Assembly (NCBI RefSeq): GCF_037975245.1
Contig: NC_092579.1
Coordinates: 11,516,678-11,580,677 of the forward strand
Origin: Apostichopus japonicus
Taxonomy: Eukaryota > Echinodermata > Holothuroidea > Aspidochirotida > Stichopodidae
Direction: 5' to 3'
Length of the DNA: 64,000 nt
The notes beneath the pieces were generated by a model. The model saw only the letters and a program-made list of their open reading frames with translations, did not search any database and was not told the DNA's origin. Shown here in pieces: positions 46,901-56,902 of the stretch. Every line of letters starts with the position of its first letter. The stretch's first letter is position 1. Both the position numbers and the translations under genes were made by a program.

Positions 46901-48228
46901 ATGTCAAATGAAAGAACTTTACCATACATCAGAGATAGATAACTTCAGTTTGAAAAACCATGTCAAATGAAAGAACTTTACCATACATGCAAAGCTGAGA
47001 TAGATAACTTCAGTTTGAAAAACCATGTCAAATGAAAGAACTTTACCATACATCCAAAGCAGAGATAGATAACTTCAGTTTGAAAAACCATGTCAAATGA
47101 AAGAACTTTACCATACATCCAAAGCTGAGATAGATAACTTCAGTTTGAAAAACCATGTCAAATGAAAGAACTTTACCATACATCAGAGATAGATAACTTC
47201 AGTTTGAAAAACCATGTCAAATGAAAGAACTTTACCATACATGCAAAGCTGAGATAGATAACATCAGTTTGAAAACCATGTCAAATGAAAGAACTTTACC
47301 ATACATCAGAGATAGATAACTTCAGTTTGAAAAACCATGTCAAATGAAAGAACTTTACCATACATCAGAGATAGATAACTTCAGTTTGAAAAACCATGTC
47401 AAATGAAAGAACTTTACCATACATCCAAAGCTGAGATAGATAACATCAGTTTGAAGATTTCTATATGTAATTGATTAATATGATGCAATAACTCATTGAC
47501 TTAATCCTTGAAATTGTTATAGTTGGATAAATTTTTGTTCCTAGCCAAACCAGCCAATGTACTGTCAACTTGGGGTTTCCCATTTTTTTGTTCTGTTTTC
47601 TTTGGAAGCACATTTTCGAGTATAAACAGTGTGATCTAAGCTAATGAATGTGGATGACCCTTGTTATTACCAAATTCATTCCTAAACCTAAAGCTAAGAA
47701 AAGGGGATATGTTTGCCCTTAGCCAAGTAATTGGGTGCAAGGTTTGATTGATTTATGCATACTTGTTACGATTATGCTTTTGCCAAAAAAAGAAGTGTAA
47801 TTCTGTCTTGAGACAGCCCCTTTTACCTATCTGGTTTAGTTTGCTACCCAGCTGGACCCTCCATTCAAAATAAATGGCTATTGATAAGAGTTCTGCATCA
47901 TTTAAGTTTGGGGGAATGTTTGGTTCCACTATATGACCCCAGTTTGGGAATCTATGGGAATAGATGAGTATTAAAAAAAAATTGTTTTTCTTCTTGGTCA
48001 TTTTCATGAATCTGAAAATATTGTAAGGTCTTTTTTTCTTTTCTGTTCACATGCCAGCAATTGGAAGGAACAATTTCATCGCTCAAGTCTCAAGTACATT
48101 CTCTACAACAACGTACTAGCCTGCTACAAGAAGAAGTCGATATCAGGAAGGGGATTCCATTAAATTCTTACAACCAGTTCACCAGTCCTGCATACCTAGC
48201 AAATGCATTCCAGTCCATGGGTGACTAA
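22987..48228 (+). CDS. CEP112: Centrosomal protein of 112 kDa, complete 26-exon gene
   Basis: CEP112 is a long coiled-coil protein of the centrosome and spindle poles. Coding exons: 22987-23077, 24083-24149, 24789-24906, 26238-26452, 26788-26875, 27258-27383, 28094-28142, 29373-29503, 30183-30282, 31333-31451, 32745-32888, 34145-34299, 35999-36128, 36964-37056, 37845-37984, 38754-38889, 39146-39253, 39899-40081, 40296-40439, 41637-41723, 41920-41982, 42412-42464, 42991-43087, 44183-44272, 46209-46274, 48058-48228. All have GT/AG sites and phases agree; total 987 codons plus stop (human about 955). The N-terminal globular domain is clear: FDKFLLEMKPFVLQLPHKS, RQRCALWIKKLCEP, KNRNMYAKLLLHMLKK. 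Exons 4-7 are serine-rich linker. From exon 8 (FHEEKLIIQQRHDEAIQK) on it is heptad-rich coiled coil with family landmarks QQAERTLGEFKSQVE, LGLLKEEEKQK and LLPASVRQQLEGTISSLKSQ. A tail of about 25 residues ending FQSMGD follows the usual end. Start: only ATG fitting the family N-terminus. Confidence 0.95.
23399..23740. repeat. About 143-bp tandem repeat in CEP112 intron 1
   Basis: TTGTAAACATGATATCTCAA at 23399 recurs at about 23542 and 23686. Each unit has GTACCACATT, GGTCAAAG(G/A)TCAT and GGTCACCAGGGGTCA blocks. There are about 2.4 units. Confidence 0.85.
25781..26230 (+). mobile_element. LINE 3' end (CR1-type reverse transcriptase C-terminus) abutting CEP112 exon 4
   Basis: One frame reads LIRPYQPTRALRSAGQSRL; after one frame change comes RLWNELPAELRTVSSLTTFK and SKLKTFFF, ending in a stop near 26022. 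The P-x-LWN-x-LP..LR..FK..LK..F pattern marks the end of CR1-like LINE reverse transcriptases. A 200-base AT-rich 3' UTR follows and ends in TTTATAAATAAA plus an ATT repeat. The repeat stops about seven bases before the exon at 26238. It is 5'-truncated and carries at least one frameshift. Confidence 0.82.
28400..28600 (+). mobile_element. Possible LINE reverse transcriptase remnant in CEP112 intron 7
   Basis: The end of a 136-residue frame reads VGPLWNNLHVHLRSLDSFEQ then LKRDIKAFPIH and stop. This resembles the LWN-x-L..hlRs..sFe.lKrdlK signature at the end of CR1-type reverse transcriptases. The earlier part of the frame is not recognisable. Confidence 0.45.
30543..30750 (+). repeat. Unclassified interspersed repeat, copy B
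   Basis: Matches 321-536 in the same orientation over about 210 bases; lies in CEP112 intron 9. Confidence 0.7.
34671..35045 (+). mobile_element. tRNA-headed SINE, family 1, in CEP112 intron 12
   Basis: Sense-oriented copy of the element at 14397-14785. The head keeps TTATGGTTAAGTCAATGG and GGTTTGAGTCCTGG, and the body keeps CACCCAGGTGTATAAATGGG and CCGATGACCAGCGGTTAAG. It is diverged from the other copy throughout. Confidence 0.82.
35766..35804 (-). other. GATCGAAAC hairpin motif (hammerhead-like), copy 1
   Basis: Minus strand: AAGAAGATTCCCATAAGATC, then GAAACATCAGGCC. It resembles the motif at 41445-41490. The arrangement hairpin + GAAAC + (A/G)TC recalls the stem II/GAAA side of hammerhead ribozymes known from Penelope-like elements, but the CTGATGA core is not intact. 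Confidence 0.4.
38898..39125 (-). mobile_element. Probable LINE 3' end, antisense, next to CEP112 exon 16
   Basis: An ATT-repeat tract starts about eight bases after the exon 16 donor. It is followed by AAGGTGCTGTACAAAGT, the inverse of a sequence common at LINE 3' ends, and then an A-rich stretch. On the minus strand it reads as a 3' UTR ending in an AAT repeat. No coding part remains. Confidence 0.5.
40440..41060. repeat. Decayed minisatellite, ATCAGTAACCAG units, CEP112 intron 19
   Basis: More than a dozen imperfect units of about 40 bases built from CTATCAGTAACCAGTGAACT and CAGAGTTCA. It begins within a few bases of the exon 19 donor. Units vary in length and sequence. Confidence 0.88.
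41445..41490 (+). other. GATCGAAAC hairpin motif (hammerhead-like), copy 2
   Basis: A perfect GATCC..GGATC hairpin (41460-41474, GATCCTGCTAGGATC) is followed directly by GAAACGTCAGG. Similar but weaker copies are at 35766-35804 (minus) and 44954-44991. This pattern is common in invertebrate genomes near Penelope-like retroelement ends. Catalytic activity is not implied, since the CTGATGA side reads TTAAGAA. Confidence 0.45.
44356..44699. mobile_element. hAT-like element, CAGGG(T)TTCCCTAAC family, CEP112 intron 24
   Basis: Exact 8-bp duplication ATCTATAG at 44348-44355 and 44700-44707. Ends CAGGGTTTCCCTAAC and the inverse of CAGGAGTTCCCTAAC. Reverse-oriented relative of 8721-9261, shorter by an internal deletion. 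No coding frame. Confidence 0.9.
44954..44991 (+). other. GATCGAAAC-type motif, weak copy 3
   Basis: GAGAGGATCCCGCTAGAATC followed by AATGTATCGGGTCC lines up with the motif at 41445-41490 with several changes. Confidence 0.3.
45195..45255. mobile_element. 61-bp hAT-like micro-MITE with exact target duplication
   Basis: The element runs from CATAGGCGTAGGAGG to GGCTCCTATG. Flanks are CGTATGTA on both sides (45187-45194 and 45256-45263). The GGCGTAGGA end resembles the 806-1175 family. At 61 bases it is little more than its two ends and a G/C-rich core. Confidence 0.78.
45570..46168. repeat. Minisatellite with TAGTGGC units, CEP112 intron 24
   Basis: A higher-order mix of three short blocks: CTGGCTATGATGTGATAGTG, GCTATGTATAGTGGC and CTGTATAGTGGC. 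They are reused in different orders for about 600 bases, with few point changes. It ends about 40 bases before exon 25. Confidence 0.95.
46775..47455. repeat. About 54-67 bp tandem array, 11 copies, CEP112 intron 25
   Basis: CCATGTCAAATGAAAGAACT and TTACCATACATC recur 11 times. Units come in two lengths, differing by the presence of CAAAGC(T/A)GAG before ATAGATAACTTCAG. Copies are nearly identical, so the array is young. Confidence 0.95.
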
Positions 48229-48234
48229 GGTATT

Positions 48235-48910
48235 GAATAGTTAGTGAGTACACTCTAGTTCATGGGTACACTCTAGTTCATGGGTACACTCTAGTTCACG
48301 AGTACACTCTAGTTCATTGGTTGATATTGTATCAACGAGCTCTACCCTCCATTCTGCAAGCTGGAAGGAGGATTGAAGTGCTGACAGATTAAATCCATAG
48401 GCTGGTAAAATGTTGAAAAGGTAGGAAACATATTGCAGATGTGGATTGGTAAAGCCACTAGATACATTTTCAGTGTTTGGCCTGTTGTGGTATTGAATAG
48501 CCTGTGGAGTGAGTCAATGATAATCCATAGGATGGGAAGCTGCTGAAATGATAAGAGATATAATTTGAGACAATAGTTTGGTAAGGCTACCAAATGCCTC
48601 CCAGTCCATGGACTATTAAGCTGTTGGATAGCTAGTGGAATTCATTCTAATCCATAGTATGGGATACTGTGGATCAGTTAGGAAATATATTCCTGACAGT
48701 GGCCTAGTAAGACTGACAAATCCAGTCCATGAGCTAGCGGGGTGATCAAATGTCACAAACACATTTTGGTATATGCTCTGGTAAAGAATGGAATAGCTAG
48801 CAAGAACCTTCACTCTGCAAGCTAGAGGTTGTGGAATGGCTTATAAATATATTCCACCCAATGGGCTGGATATTCAATACCTATCAGATACGCCAGCTTC
48901 ATAGTGTCAC
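48235..48910. repeat. Decayed tandem repeats just after the CEP112 stop
   Basis: A TACACTCTAGTTCA(T/C)GGG run (48247-48320) is followed by diverged units of about 120-140 bases marked by AATCCATAG at 48392, 48532 and 48649. The last units also resemble the end of the final exon (AAATGC..CCAGTCCATGG at 48204 and 48593). Confidence 0.65.
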
Positions 48911-49324
48911 ATATGGACTGGTAGACTGGATTTTACACCTAAATTTAACCCCCACCCCCCACATACACCCCCCCTACCGGAGTTTATTTTTCAAAGTTTA
49001 CCATTCGTGTAAAGACATTATAATATTAGTATTTTTGGTTTTGTTTTCTTCTAAACTCTTTCGTAGACAATTTAAGTAATTCTAAGTTTCTAACAGTATC
49101 TACTCAAGAGGCTGGTAATATTTGCCTTGTATTTTCTCATACCTTGATTTTTTTAATCTCTGTTTAGGATTTCATTAACAGCAAAACGCTATGCACAAAG
49201 TCTTCCTTCAATTTGTTAAGTGCCAAACAAACTTCTAAATTTAAGAAAATTAAAACTTTTACCTTTTTCGGTTCTTTTTATTCAAAAGATGATCTCTTGT
49301 GTCTAGATGATCAAGATCACAATA

Positions 49325-49808
49325 GCAAGTTGATAATAATAATAATAATCATACCAAACATTTATATAGCGCAATAAGCACCGGCATCAATATGCTTTAC
49401 AAAACTAGAATATATCTTAAAAACTACACAATAAACACATGATTAAACTTACACAAGTTGATACCCTAAGATAAGATAACCTTAAGAATACATGTAAAAT
49501 CAATGTAGTTAGTGGAGAAAAGTTAAGTTAAAAAACAACCACCAATGATATATACACTGTGATGAAATAGTCCAAATCTCAAAAACAAAAATTATGACAA
49601 GTTCAAAAACAGTTTTAAAAAGATGCTTCTTCAGACGAGATTTGAACAGAGTTGTAGATTTTGGAGTTCTGAGTTGGAGAGGAAGGGAGTTCCACAGTTT
49701 TGGCGCAGCCAACACGAAGCTTCTACCGTATGTTACCGTTTTGCCAGGAGTTTCTTGAAGGAGATGTAGAGATGAAGATCGTAGAATCTGAATGATGTGA
49801 TGTGGCAT
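49325..49808 (-). mobile_element. LINE 3' end (CR1-type), antisense in CEP112 3' UTR
   Basis: Minus strand reads TVTYGRSFVLAAPKLWNSLP then LQLRTPKSTTLFKSRLKKHL. This is the conserved end of CR1-type reverse transcriptases (aaP-LWN-sLP..lR..FK..LK..LF). The 3' side ends in GCGCTATATAAATG and an ATT repeat. It is strongly 5'-truncated. Confidence 0.82.
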
Positions 49809-50820
49809 ACATCTTTACCAAACTTATTGACTTAAATGAATTTGAAAACTTGACTTGTCAAGCCAAATGGGCAACATTCCTATATGGGATTATTGGTAAA
49901 GAACTACATGGACAAAATTTGTTAAAACCTATTCAAACTGAGTTGTTAAAGCTGAGATGGTCCCTTAACATTGTTCCCCCCCCCCCCCCAAAATGAAAAT
50001 GATTGTTGATTTTGTGATCACCTAAATTTATTTCCGTTTTTTCAAGTACAATGTTTCCTTTCAAAGTCATGAAATATGAGAGGGAAAAAAAAAGGTTATG
50101 CTAGGTCACACAAGGTCATGAAAATATATCGCATTGCTCATGTGATTTTAATTTTGAAAAAAAAAAACTACATGACAAAAGTACCATGCAGCTTTCACTA
50201 GTTTTAAAACACAGCAGGCTGTTGGTGGTGATATGCTGTATGACAAGGAATCATAGAAATGCGATAATTTATATGAGATATTAATGTCCTCTTTAACGAG
50301 GAAATGTCTTGTTTATTTAAATTTTCAATTTTGCCCGAGAGGCTAAAATTCCCACAATTGTACAGGGAAAAATGTGTTATATCATTTTGAAATTCCAATA
50401 TGATCTTATTTGATAAGGGGTAGATGGTGGTTGGGGGGGGAGAGGGGTAAAATGTCAAGTTATGAATGTTATCTATTGGCCAGTTAATGTAAGTAGTTGT
50501 AACATGGCTAATTATGTCATATAATCAAGTAGTAACCTCTTGGGTTTGTTTCACTTCTCTGGTTTTCATGATTTAAGATGTTTTCAAAGCGTGTTAATAA
50601 CACCTTAATTTTCCTTTGTACAGTTTTACTTATCAGCTTTTGTATACATGTAAATACTACCCAAAGTTTTAACTATTTATTGTTATGAAGCTTCTTTCTT
50701 TTATATTTTACTTCATTTGAAATATTCAGGGATTTTTGACGTGTTTATGGTAGTTTGTACAATTTGAGGTTATGTATAGAATATGTAAATAATAATGAAA
50801 CTGTTTGTATTGTTTCTGTA

Positions 50821-50826
50821 AATAAA
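50821..50826 (+). terminator. Probable CEP112 poly(A) signal
   Basis: AATAAA in a T/A-rich context with a T-rich downstream region (ACTTGTTTTTCG). Confidence 0.55.
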
Positions 50827-50840
50827 ATATTTAAATCCCT

Positions 50841-51929
50841 ACTAAGTTGATTCACTTGTTTTTCGCATTTTTTTATTAAATTGTCAAATTTAAAATTGTT
50901 AATGTCATCACAAACTGAGCTCTGGTTGTTTTCTAGAATTCAGATTTTTTTATACCAGGGGCTGCACAATCACTTACACCTCTGGGAGTGAGAGTGTGTT
51001 TCATATCACCCCCCTCCCCACCCACCCCTCCCCATTGCCCCAGTAGCAAACAGAAACAGAATTCCTAGTGTACGGTACATCATTATGAAAAACATGAACA
51101 TGGGGTGCAACATAAACAGTCCAAAATTCTTCGCAAAAGTTAGTACCATTTTGCATCTAAGCACCATCCATTTTACCCAAATTTCTCAAAATCCCTGTGG
51201 ACAAAATCCCATAGACGACACAACATCATAGTATACGCACTACCATCCCCAGTCCAAAACTGCTTGGTTGCACCTCAGTTCTATTCTGCAGCGCCCTAAT
51301 ATACTATATATGAATGCCATATTTTACCTCCTCAAATCAAAGTCACATGTCTGACTTCCTGTTAACGCCCCCCCCCCCCCTTTTAAACCTTCTCTGTAGC
51401 CCTGATTCCATAACATTCTAAGAGTTCCTTTCACACAAGCTCTTTTGGGTCACCAATGTAAACGTTTGTACATATACCTGCAGGGAAGTTTAAAGCACCA
51501 AAACCTCACAAGGAACGTTTTGTTAATAAAGCAAATACAAAATAAACAACATTGTATTACATTTTTGAGAATATATCTGCATTACATAAGCGGTTAAGCA
51601 GGCAAATGGTTGCAGTCACGTTGATCACTTCTGACTGAAGGTGTGTCACTACTATATCTAAATATTACAGAGATTAGTCAGTTAGTTACCGTGCATGTCA
51701 AAAGCGTCTTTATATGTCTCAGTGATGAATGTAATGGTTATTAATCAGTATACTGTTGAATTTCTGGCATATATAAACGCCATGGTCGATAATAACTTTG
51801 ATGACATTGGCAAGAGAGACACTAATAAAGTCGTCGCCATTTTCATGTTCTGTTTAATATACTAAAAATAGTTTTTTTCTTCTTTTTCTCGCGTAGAAAA
51901 TATTTCAATTAACACCATTGTTGAATATG
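50841..51929. other. No gene seen
   Basis: Non-coding, with two C-homopolymer tracts (about 51009-51030 and 51368-51380) that may be MITE remnants without identifiable ends. Confidence 0.4.
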
Positions 51930-52745
51930 CAACATTTGAATCTGTTGCATTCTAACAACTACAGTACTTAGTAGTACTCTCTGTACTTAGATATAATATA
52001 TTTTCATGTTTTCACGGTCAATAAATAGATATTACCGATCGGCTGTAGTCAATTGCAGTGATTACGTCATATATTCCTCGGCGTGTCGAAGCTATACAGT
52101 CGCCGTAAGGGAGTGTTTTACGTGTAGACGATGTCTCGAGGCTACGTGTTAGGGGTATATGCCCTCGTCTGGTCGCATTTTTGTTCCTTCAAGCCCAAGC
52201 AGGCTCGAGTGAGCACTATTACGTGTAGATTGCGTCCATAAGGGACGAATTAGTCGCTGATTTCGAGGATAATTAGTAAAATGAGTTTTTTCGATATGCA
52301 CGATTGTTGATCATGCAGCATTGAATCTGTTGCATTCTAACTAGGTATACTTTGTTTTCATGTTTTCACGTTCAATAAATAACTATTGCCGACAGAATAT
52401 TGGAAATTGCAGTGATTACGTTATGTATTCCTCGTCTCGAAACTTTCTAGTCGTCTTCAGCAGGTGTGTTACTTGTAGATGATGTCTCGAAGCTACGTGT
52501 TAGGGGTACTGTGCCCCCGTCGCGTCGGAATTTTATTCCTTCAAGCCAAAGGAGGCTCGGGTGAGCATTATTACGTGTAGATTGCGTCTATAAGGGACGA
52601 CTTAGTCGCTGATTTCGGTAGAATTAGTAAATTTGTATAATGATTTGTAAATAGATACACTAGGGTAGCCATTTCAATGGTCAATTAATAGCTATTAACG
52701 ATCGGCTATAGGCAATTGCAGTGATTACGTCATCTATGTCTTGCT
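51930..52745. repeat. About 355-bp unit repeated 2.3 times
   Basis: GCAGTGATTACGT is found at 52055, 52409 and 52718, and TGAATCTGTTGCATTCTAAC at about 51947 and 52323. Shared blocks include GCTACGTGTTAGGGGTA, TTACGTGTAGATTGCGTC and TAAGGGACGA(A/C)TTAGTCG. The two full units differ by substitutions and small gaps; the third is partial. No coding frame or terminal repeats. Confidence 0.85.
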
Positions 52746-53027
52746 CTTCAGGTACAGACCTCTAACTTCAAGTCAGAAAAGTAGAATGTGGTTAACAGGT
52801 GATCGACGCAGCAGCTGTTTACTCTCAATGGGTGACGTTAGTGTAATGACCAAAACACAGGTTCATGTTGCTACGGTGTTTATTTAGCGGTAAACAAACA
52901 ACAATTAGAAATAAAACCCTGCAAAGACAAAACAAATGGATCATAAATGCAAGATTAAGGTAATTACTTATCATGGATAATTAATGTATATTAAATGCAG
53001 TGAGAAACAATACATGAGTGACGAGCA

Positions 53028-53220
53028 GGGACGTCGCTAGAGGGGGGTGTGGGGGGTGTCTCACCCCCCCCCCCCCAATCTTGGTAAAAATGACGATAGT
53101 TGGAAAATTTGAGTGCGACAGTCGGAATTTCCGACTGTCGGAATTTCCGACTGTCGCCAGCTTCAATTCGGAATTTCCGACTGTCACGCTCTAAGTTTTC
53201 TGACTGTCGCACTCTTTTTT
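53028..53220. mobile_element. MITE end with palindromic core
   Basis: CAGGGACGTCGCTAGAGGGG plus a G/C homopolymer looks like one end of the hAT-like group. It is followed by an imperfect palindrome: GAGTGCGACAGTC near 53111 and GACTGTCGCACTC ending near 53212, with repeated TCGGAATTTCCGACTGTC inside. The opposite element end was not found. Confidence 0.5.
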
Positions 53221-53485
53221 TCATATGTTCTTGTAATTTGTGAGTGACATAAAATTTTCGATCAAAATTGACCTTTAATCAGTCATATTTACCACGTTTT
53301 CCTCGTCACATTGAGAAATTGTATCTCGCGATCCTTATACTCCACCATACAAAACTTCGTATGATTTTGAATACTCTAAAAAAAAATACGTTCGCCAGCT
53401 TCAATTCGGAAAATTTATGTATTAATTTTGCTATTGGGTGGGTCGACCCTGTTCGCTAGCTTAAAGTAAGTTCAGGATATACCAG

Positions 53486-53540
53486 GGACGTAGCCAGGGG
53501 AGCAGGGGAGCGACTGCTCCCCCCTTTGAGTGTCGAAAAA
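53486..53540. mobile_element. Solo MITE end (CAGGGACGTAGCCAGG)
   Basis: One hAT-like end with a small internal inverted repeat GGGAGCAGGGGAGC/GCTCCCCCC. No partner end visible. Confidence 0.4.
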
Positions 53541-54229
53541 AAATGTTTAAAAACTGTTGTTTTTTAGCATAGTATTTTGTCAGTGCTCTTTTGATCTTGA
53601 ATACTCGTCAGCTCCGTTAACTCGGTTATAATCGTAATAACATGCAGGCCTACTGATTCAACTACTTACTTAGTTTGGCAGATGCAATTTGATAAATTTA
53701 GCCTATAGCCTATTTCAAACCTGCAGTTGGCCACTGCGTAATAAAATACATATTGCCTACCTAACCTCACTCGATGGAATGTCACGAACCGTATGCACAA
53801 CGACGACGACAAGTTCGTTCTCATCCGTTCTATGATTCGTCCTAAGTTGTTGCACGAACAGCATGTTATGAAGCTAAGCTAGCAATCGTACGTGATACGC
53901 ACTTCCTATAAATAATTATTATACTGTTAATACACGGAGATAACGATATTTTTTAGGCCACTGCAAATATGGCTGTCTTACAAAATATGAAAGTTTATAT
54001 TGTCCATCAATTAAGTTCGTCAAATGTATTTAAGTCCAGACATTGGACAATAAACAAGAATCATCCTTCTGGAAAAATTGTAAAAGAGCACTATGTTTGT
54101 CTTTCTGATATATTATGTAAAAGAACATGTAAAAGAATTCAAACAGGAAACAAAATCTGCTGATAGTATGATATCATATGATAATGATGAAACTGGCAAC
54201 AAATTGCACCAGATCGCATCTAAGGACCT

Positions 54230-54960
54230 TCAATTGTTCAAAAAGTCTCAAAGGGGAGGGGGATTACAGCAACTTTATGATGTACCGGGGCCCATGCAGG
54301 CAGCAACCAAAAAAGGCCTGTGGCCCACACATGATTCATTTATGTGAAATGAGAGCAGGATGATTCTTAAAGTGGCATTGGACCCTTTGGACATTGGGGT
54401 ATCCAAAAATACCAATTACAACAACTTCACGACCCAGACAGCAGCCAGAAAGGGCCCGTGGCCCACACATGATTTAATCATGTGAAAAGAGAGCAGGATG
54501 ATTTCTTTTTATTGGCGCTGGACCCTATGGTTATCGGGTATTAAAAAGAGAAATACCTATGACTACATCCTCTACCATGGCCCAGACAACCTCAAGGGCC
54601 CATGGCCCACACGTGATTTAATCATGTGCAAAGACACAAGGATAATTCCTGTAGTTGCATTGACCCTTTATACATTGGATAAACCAAAAAATACCATCGA
54701 CGACTTTTATCTGTACCGGGCCCCAGACAACAGCCATAAAGGGCCCATGGCCCACACATGATTTGATTATGTTGACAAAAAGTAGGATAACTCTTTTAGA
54801 GGTGTTGGCTCTATTGGACATTGCGGTATTCAAAAATACCAACGAATTCATTTTTTAACTGTAACGGGGCCCATGCAGCAACCTCAAAGGCCCAATTGCC
54901 CACACAGGAATTAATCATGTGAAAATAGACAAAGGGCCTAAAAATTGCACTAAGGCATCA
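54230..54960. repeat. About 138-149 bp decayed tandem array, 5 copies
   Basis: TGGCCCACACATGATT recurs at 54321, 54459, 54603, 54748 and, changed, about 54897. Units also share GGGCCC(A/G)TG, TGTGAAAA..AGCAGGATGAT and ACATTGGGGTATCCAAAAAT. Copies are well diverged. Confidence 0.85.
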
Positions 54961-54999
54961 ACGTGATCCCTGTGGCTTAAATATTTTATTTCCTTCTAT

Positions 55000-55345
55000 C
55001 AACATGCTGACACAAGTTTTGGACATTCTCATATAAATCTCGACATATATATACAGTTTTGGGCATTAACGAAACGTTGGCGCGCGCCGATGTTCCAAAA
55101 TTATAGCACGACGTCAACATTGTATCTAGCAAGCAATGTTGACATGACCAATGTAGTAGTGGCATGCTGTTACAAGTTTTCGACATGCTGATGTTGAATT
55201 TGACATGTTGATAGACGCAATGACATATTGTATTTTGTTTCGACATGTTCATATGGAATTGTAACATGTTGATATCGAATAGTAACATGTTGATATCGAA
55301 TTGGACATATATATGAACTTGGACACTTCACTTTCTTTTTCGACA
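55000..55345. repeat. Decayed short repeat, GACATGTTGATAT motif
   Basis: Versions of GACATGTTGATATCGAAT occur many times, most clearly as two adjacent AACATGTTGATATCGAAT units at about 55263-55302, with weaker ones back to 55000. Confidence 0.6.
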
Positions 55346-55828
55346 TTTATGGAACGTTTGGCTCTCCGTACCAAACCGAATTTAGCATACTGTGACATAT
55401 CATTTGCAGACGTTGTATTCATATAGTATTGAACGCTAGTGGTGCGATGATGTCATAGTTGGAGTTACCCTTTTCGCAAAATCGTTGCGTAAGAGGTAAA
55501 TTCCAAAGGAAATCTCCCTTGGAACTTGACTGAGAGCTACATCACCAATGGACTGTGATTTGATTATAAATGGAAGTTATCTACTGGTCTCACATTAGTT
55601 TGACGTCAAACCAAATTGACCGTAGCACATATTCTGAATAACGACTCCGTCCGATTCGAGTTCGAAGCACAGCGAAAGTCAGGTAAGGTTGTTTCAAGTC
55701 TTTTTTATTACTTTATCGTAGAAACAGGGAGCAGATTGGGCCGTTCACTAAACCCCCAACTTTGAAAATGGGGGAGGGAAGGAGTAGTATGTTTCTGTCT
55801 ATCAGTTTTCTTCCGTTAGCATAGTCGC

Positions 55829-55905
55829 AGTGGCGTAGCCAGACTTTTCCATCGGGGGGGGGGGCAAAGGGGGGGCGAAGGGTCTGATTGGTGGGGCAGA
55901 CTAAG
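55829..55905. mobile_element. Solo MITE end (CAGTGGCGTAGCCAG)
   Basis: CAGTGGCGTAGCCAGACTTT with a following G-run is one end of the hAT-like group seen at 806; the other end was not found. Confidence 0.45.
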
Positions 55906-56338
55906 CTAGTACAAAAGACATACCAAACAGTTTGCATGACAAACTGTGGCAAATCGGGTATTGTGTCAGCAATGTAGGGTACAGATGGTCACTCTAGTTA
56001 GCTGACGTTTTATGTTATTTCCACATAGGTATTATTAACGATAAAACAGATCACTGAAAAAGTCATCGATAATTCTCTTTAAAAATGTGAATAGACTATG
56101 CTCTTTCTGTCAGTATTCAAAGATGATCAGCATGATATCTGACTTGCCTGGGAGTGTAACCAACCCCTCCCCCCCCCCCCAATCAACAAAAGATGTTATC
56201 ATTCCCCCTTCGGGCCCTTCTTTTGCACTTTCTAGGGCTCACTCAAACATGCAGTCTAGCGAAGGTTAATTCGCCTATTCTGATGACTGTCTGCGAACTT
56301 ATCGACGAATTTCGCGCCCTATTACAGTAAATTTAATT

Positions 56339-56902
56339 AAGGTGACCATATTTTCGTGACTGAAATCGGGGACATTTATTGCGTGACTGATATGGGGGAG
56401 GCGTTTAAGGGGAGGGGCTGCCCCCCTCCCCTTTGGAAAATGTTCAAGTGCCTAAGGTGCTTAGATGTAAAATGGTGATACTTTGAAGCACTTTTTAAAT
56501 CAATTTTATTTTCAAAAATGTAGCTTTTTCTTAAATGAAATCCATTTATACGTGGTTCTTTGAGAGCTTGTGATTAGCTCATGCTCACACTATAAGTGTC
56601 GTTGTGTCGCCGTAGTTGCCATTTATACGGTCGAAAGAGTGCTAGGCTAGATCGATCTAGCATATTTTTAACAGTGTTTCCACTTTACACTGGCCCACCT
56701 GAAATACTGGTTATAAGTTCCGTTCTGCGACTGCACACTTCACTAAATTTTGTTTTTACAATTATTTTACTAATAATGGGATATTTTCGAAATTCCTGAA
56801 CATTTTGACGAATCGGGGACATTTTCGGGGACACTTGTTCATCGGGGACAGCACACTGTAATCGGGGACTGTCCCTGAAAATCGGGGACGTCTGGTCACC
56901 TC
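56339..56902. mobile_element. MITE with AGGTGACCA inverted ends
   Basis: Left AAGGTGACCATATTTTCG and inverse right GAGGTGACCAGACGTCCCC. The interior repeats ATCGGGGACA near both ends. Ends of the GGTGACCAGACGTCC type are common in hAT elements of many animals. I could not see a clear target duplication. Confidence 0.65.

Larger units (their letters stand above)
48229..50840 (+). other. CEP112: CEP112 3' UTR (inferred)
   Basis: The stop is at 48226-48228 and the first convincing poly(A) signal is at 50821. If no earlier signal is used, the UTR is 2.6 kb. It contains the decayed repeat at 48235-48910, an antisense LINE 3' end (49325-49808) and C-rich tracts. The extent is inferred. Confidence 0.5.

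Noticed and set aside
46775-47455. A CRISPR-like array
   Set aside because: The units are tandem with no unique spacers, lie in an intron and the genome is animal.
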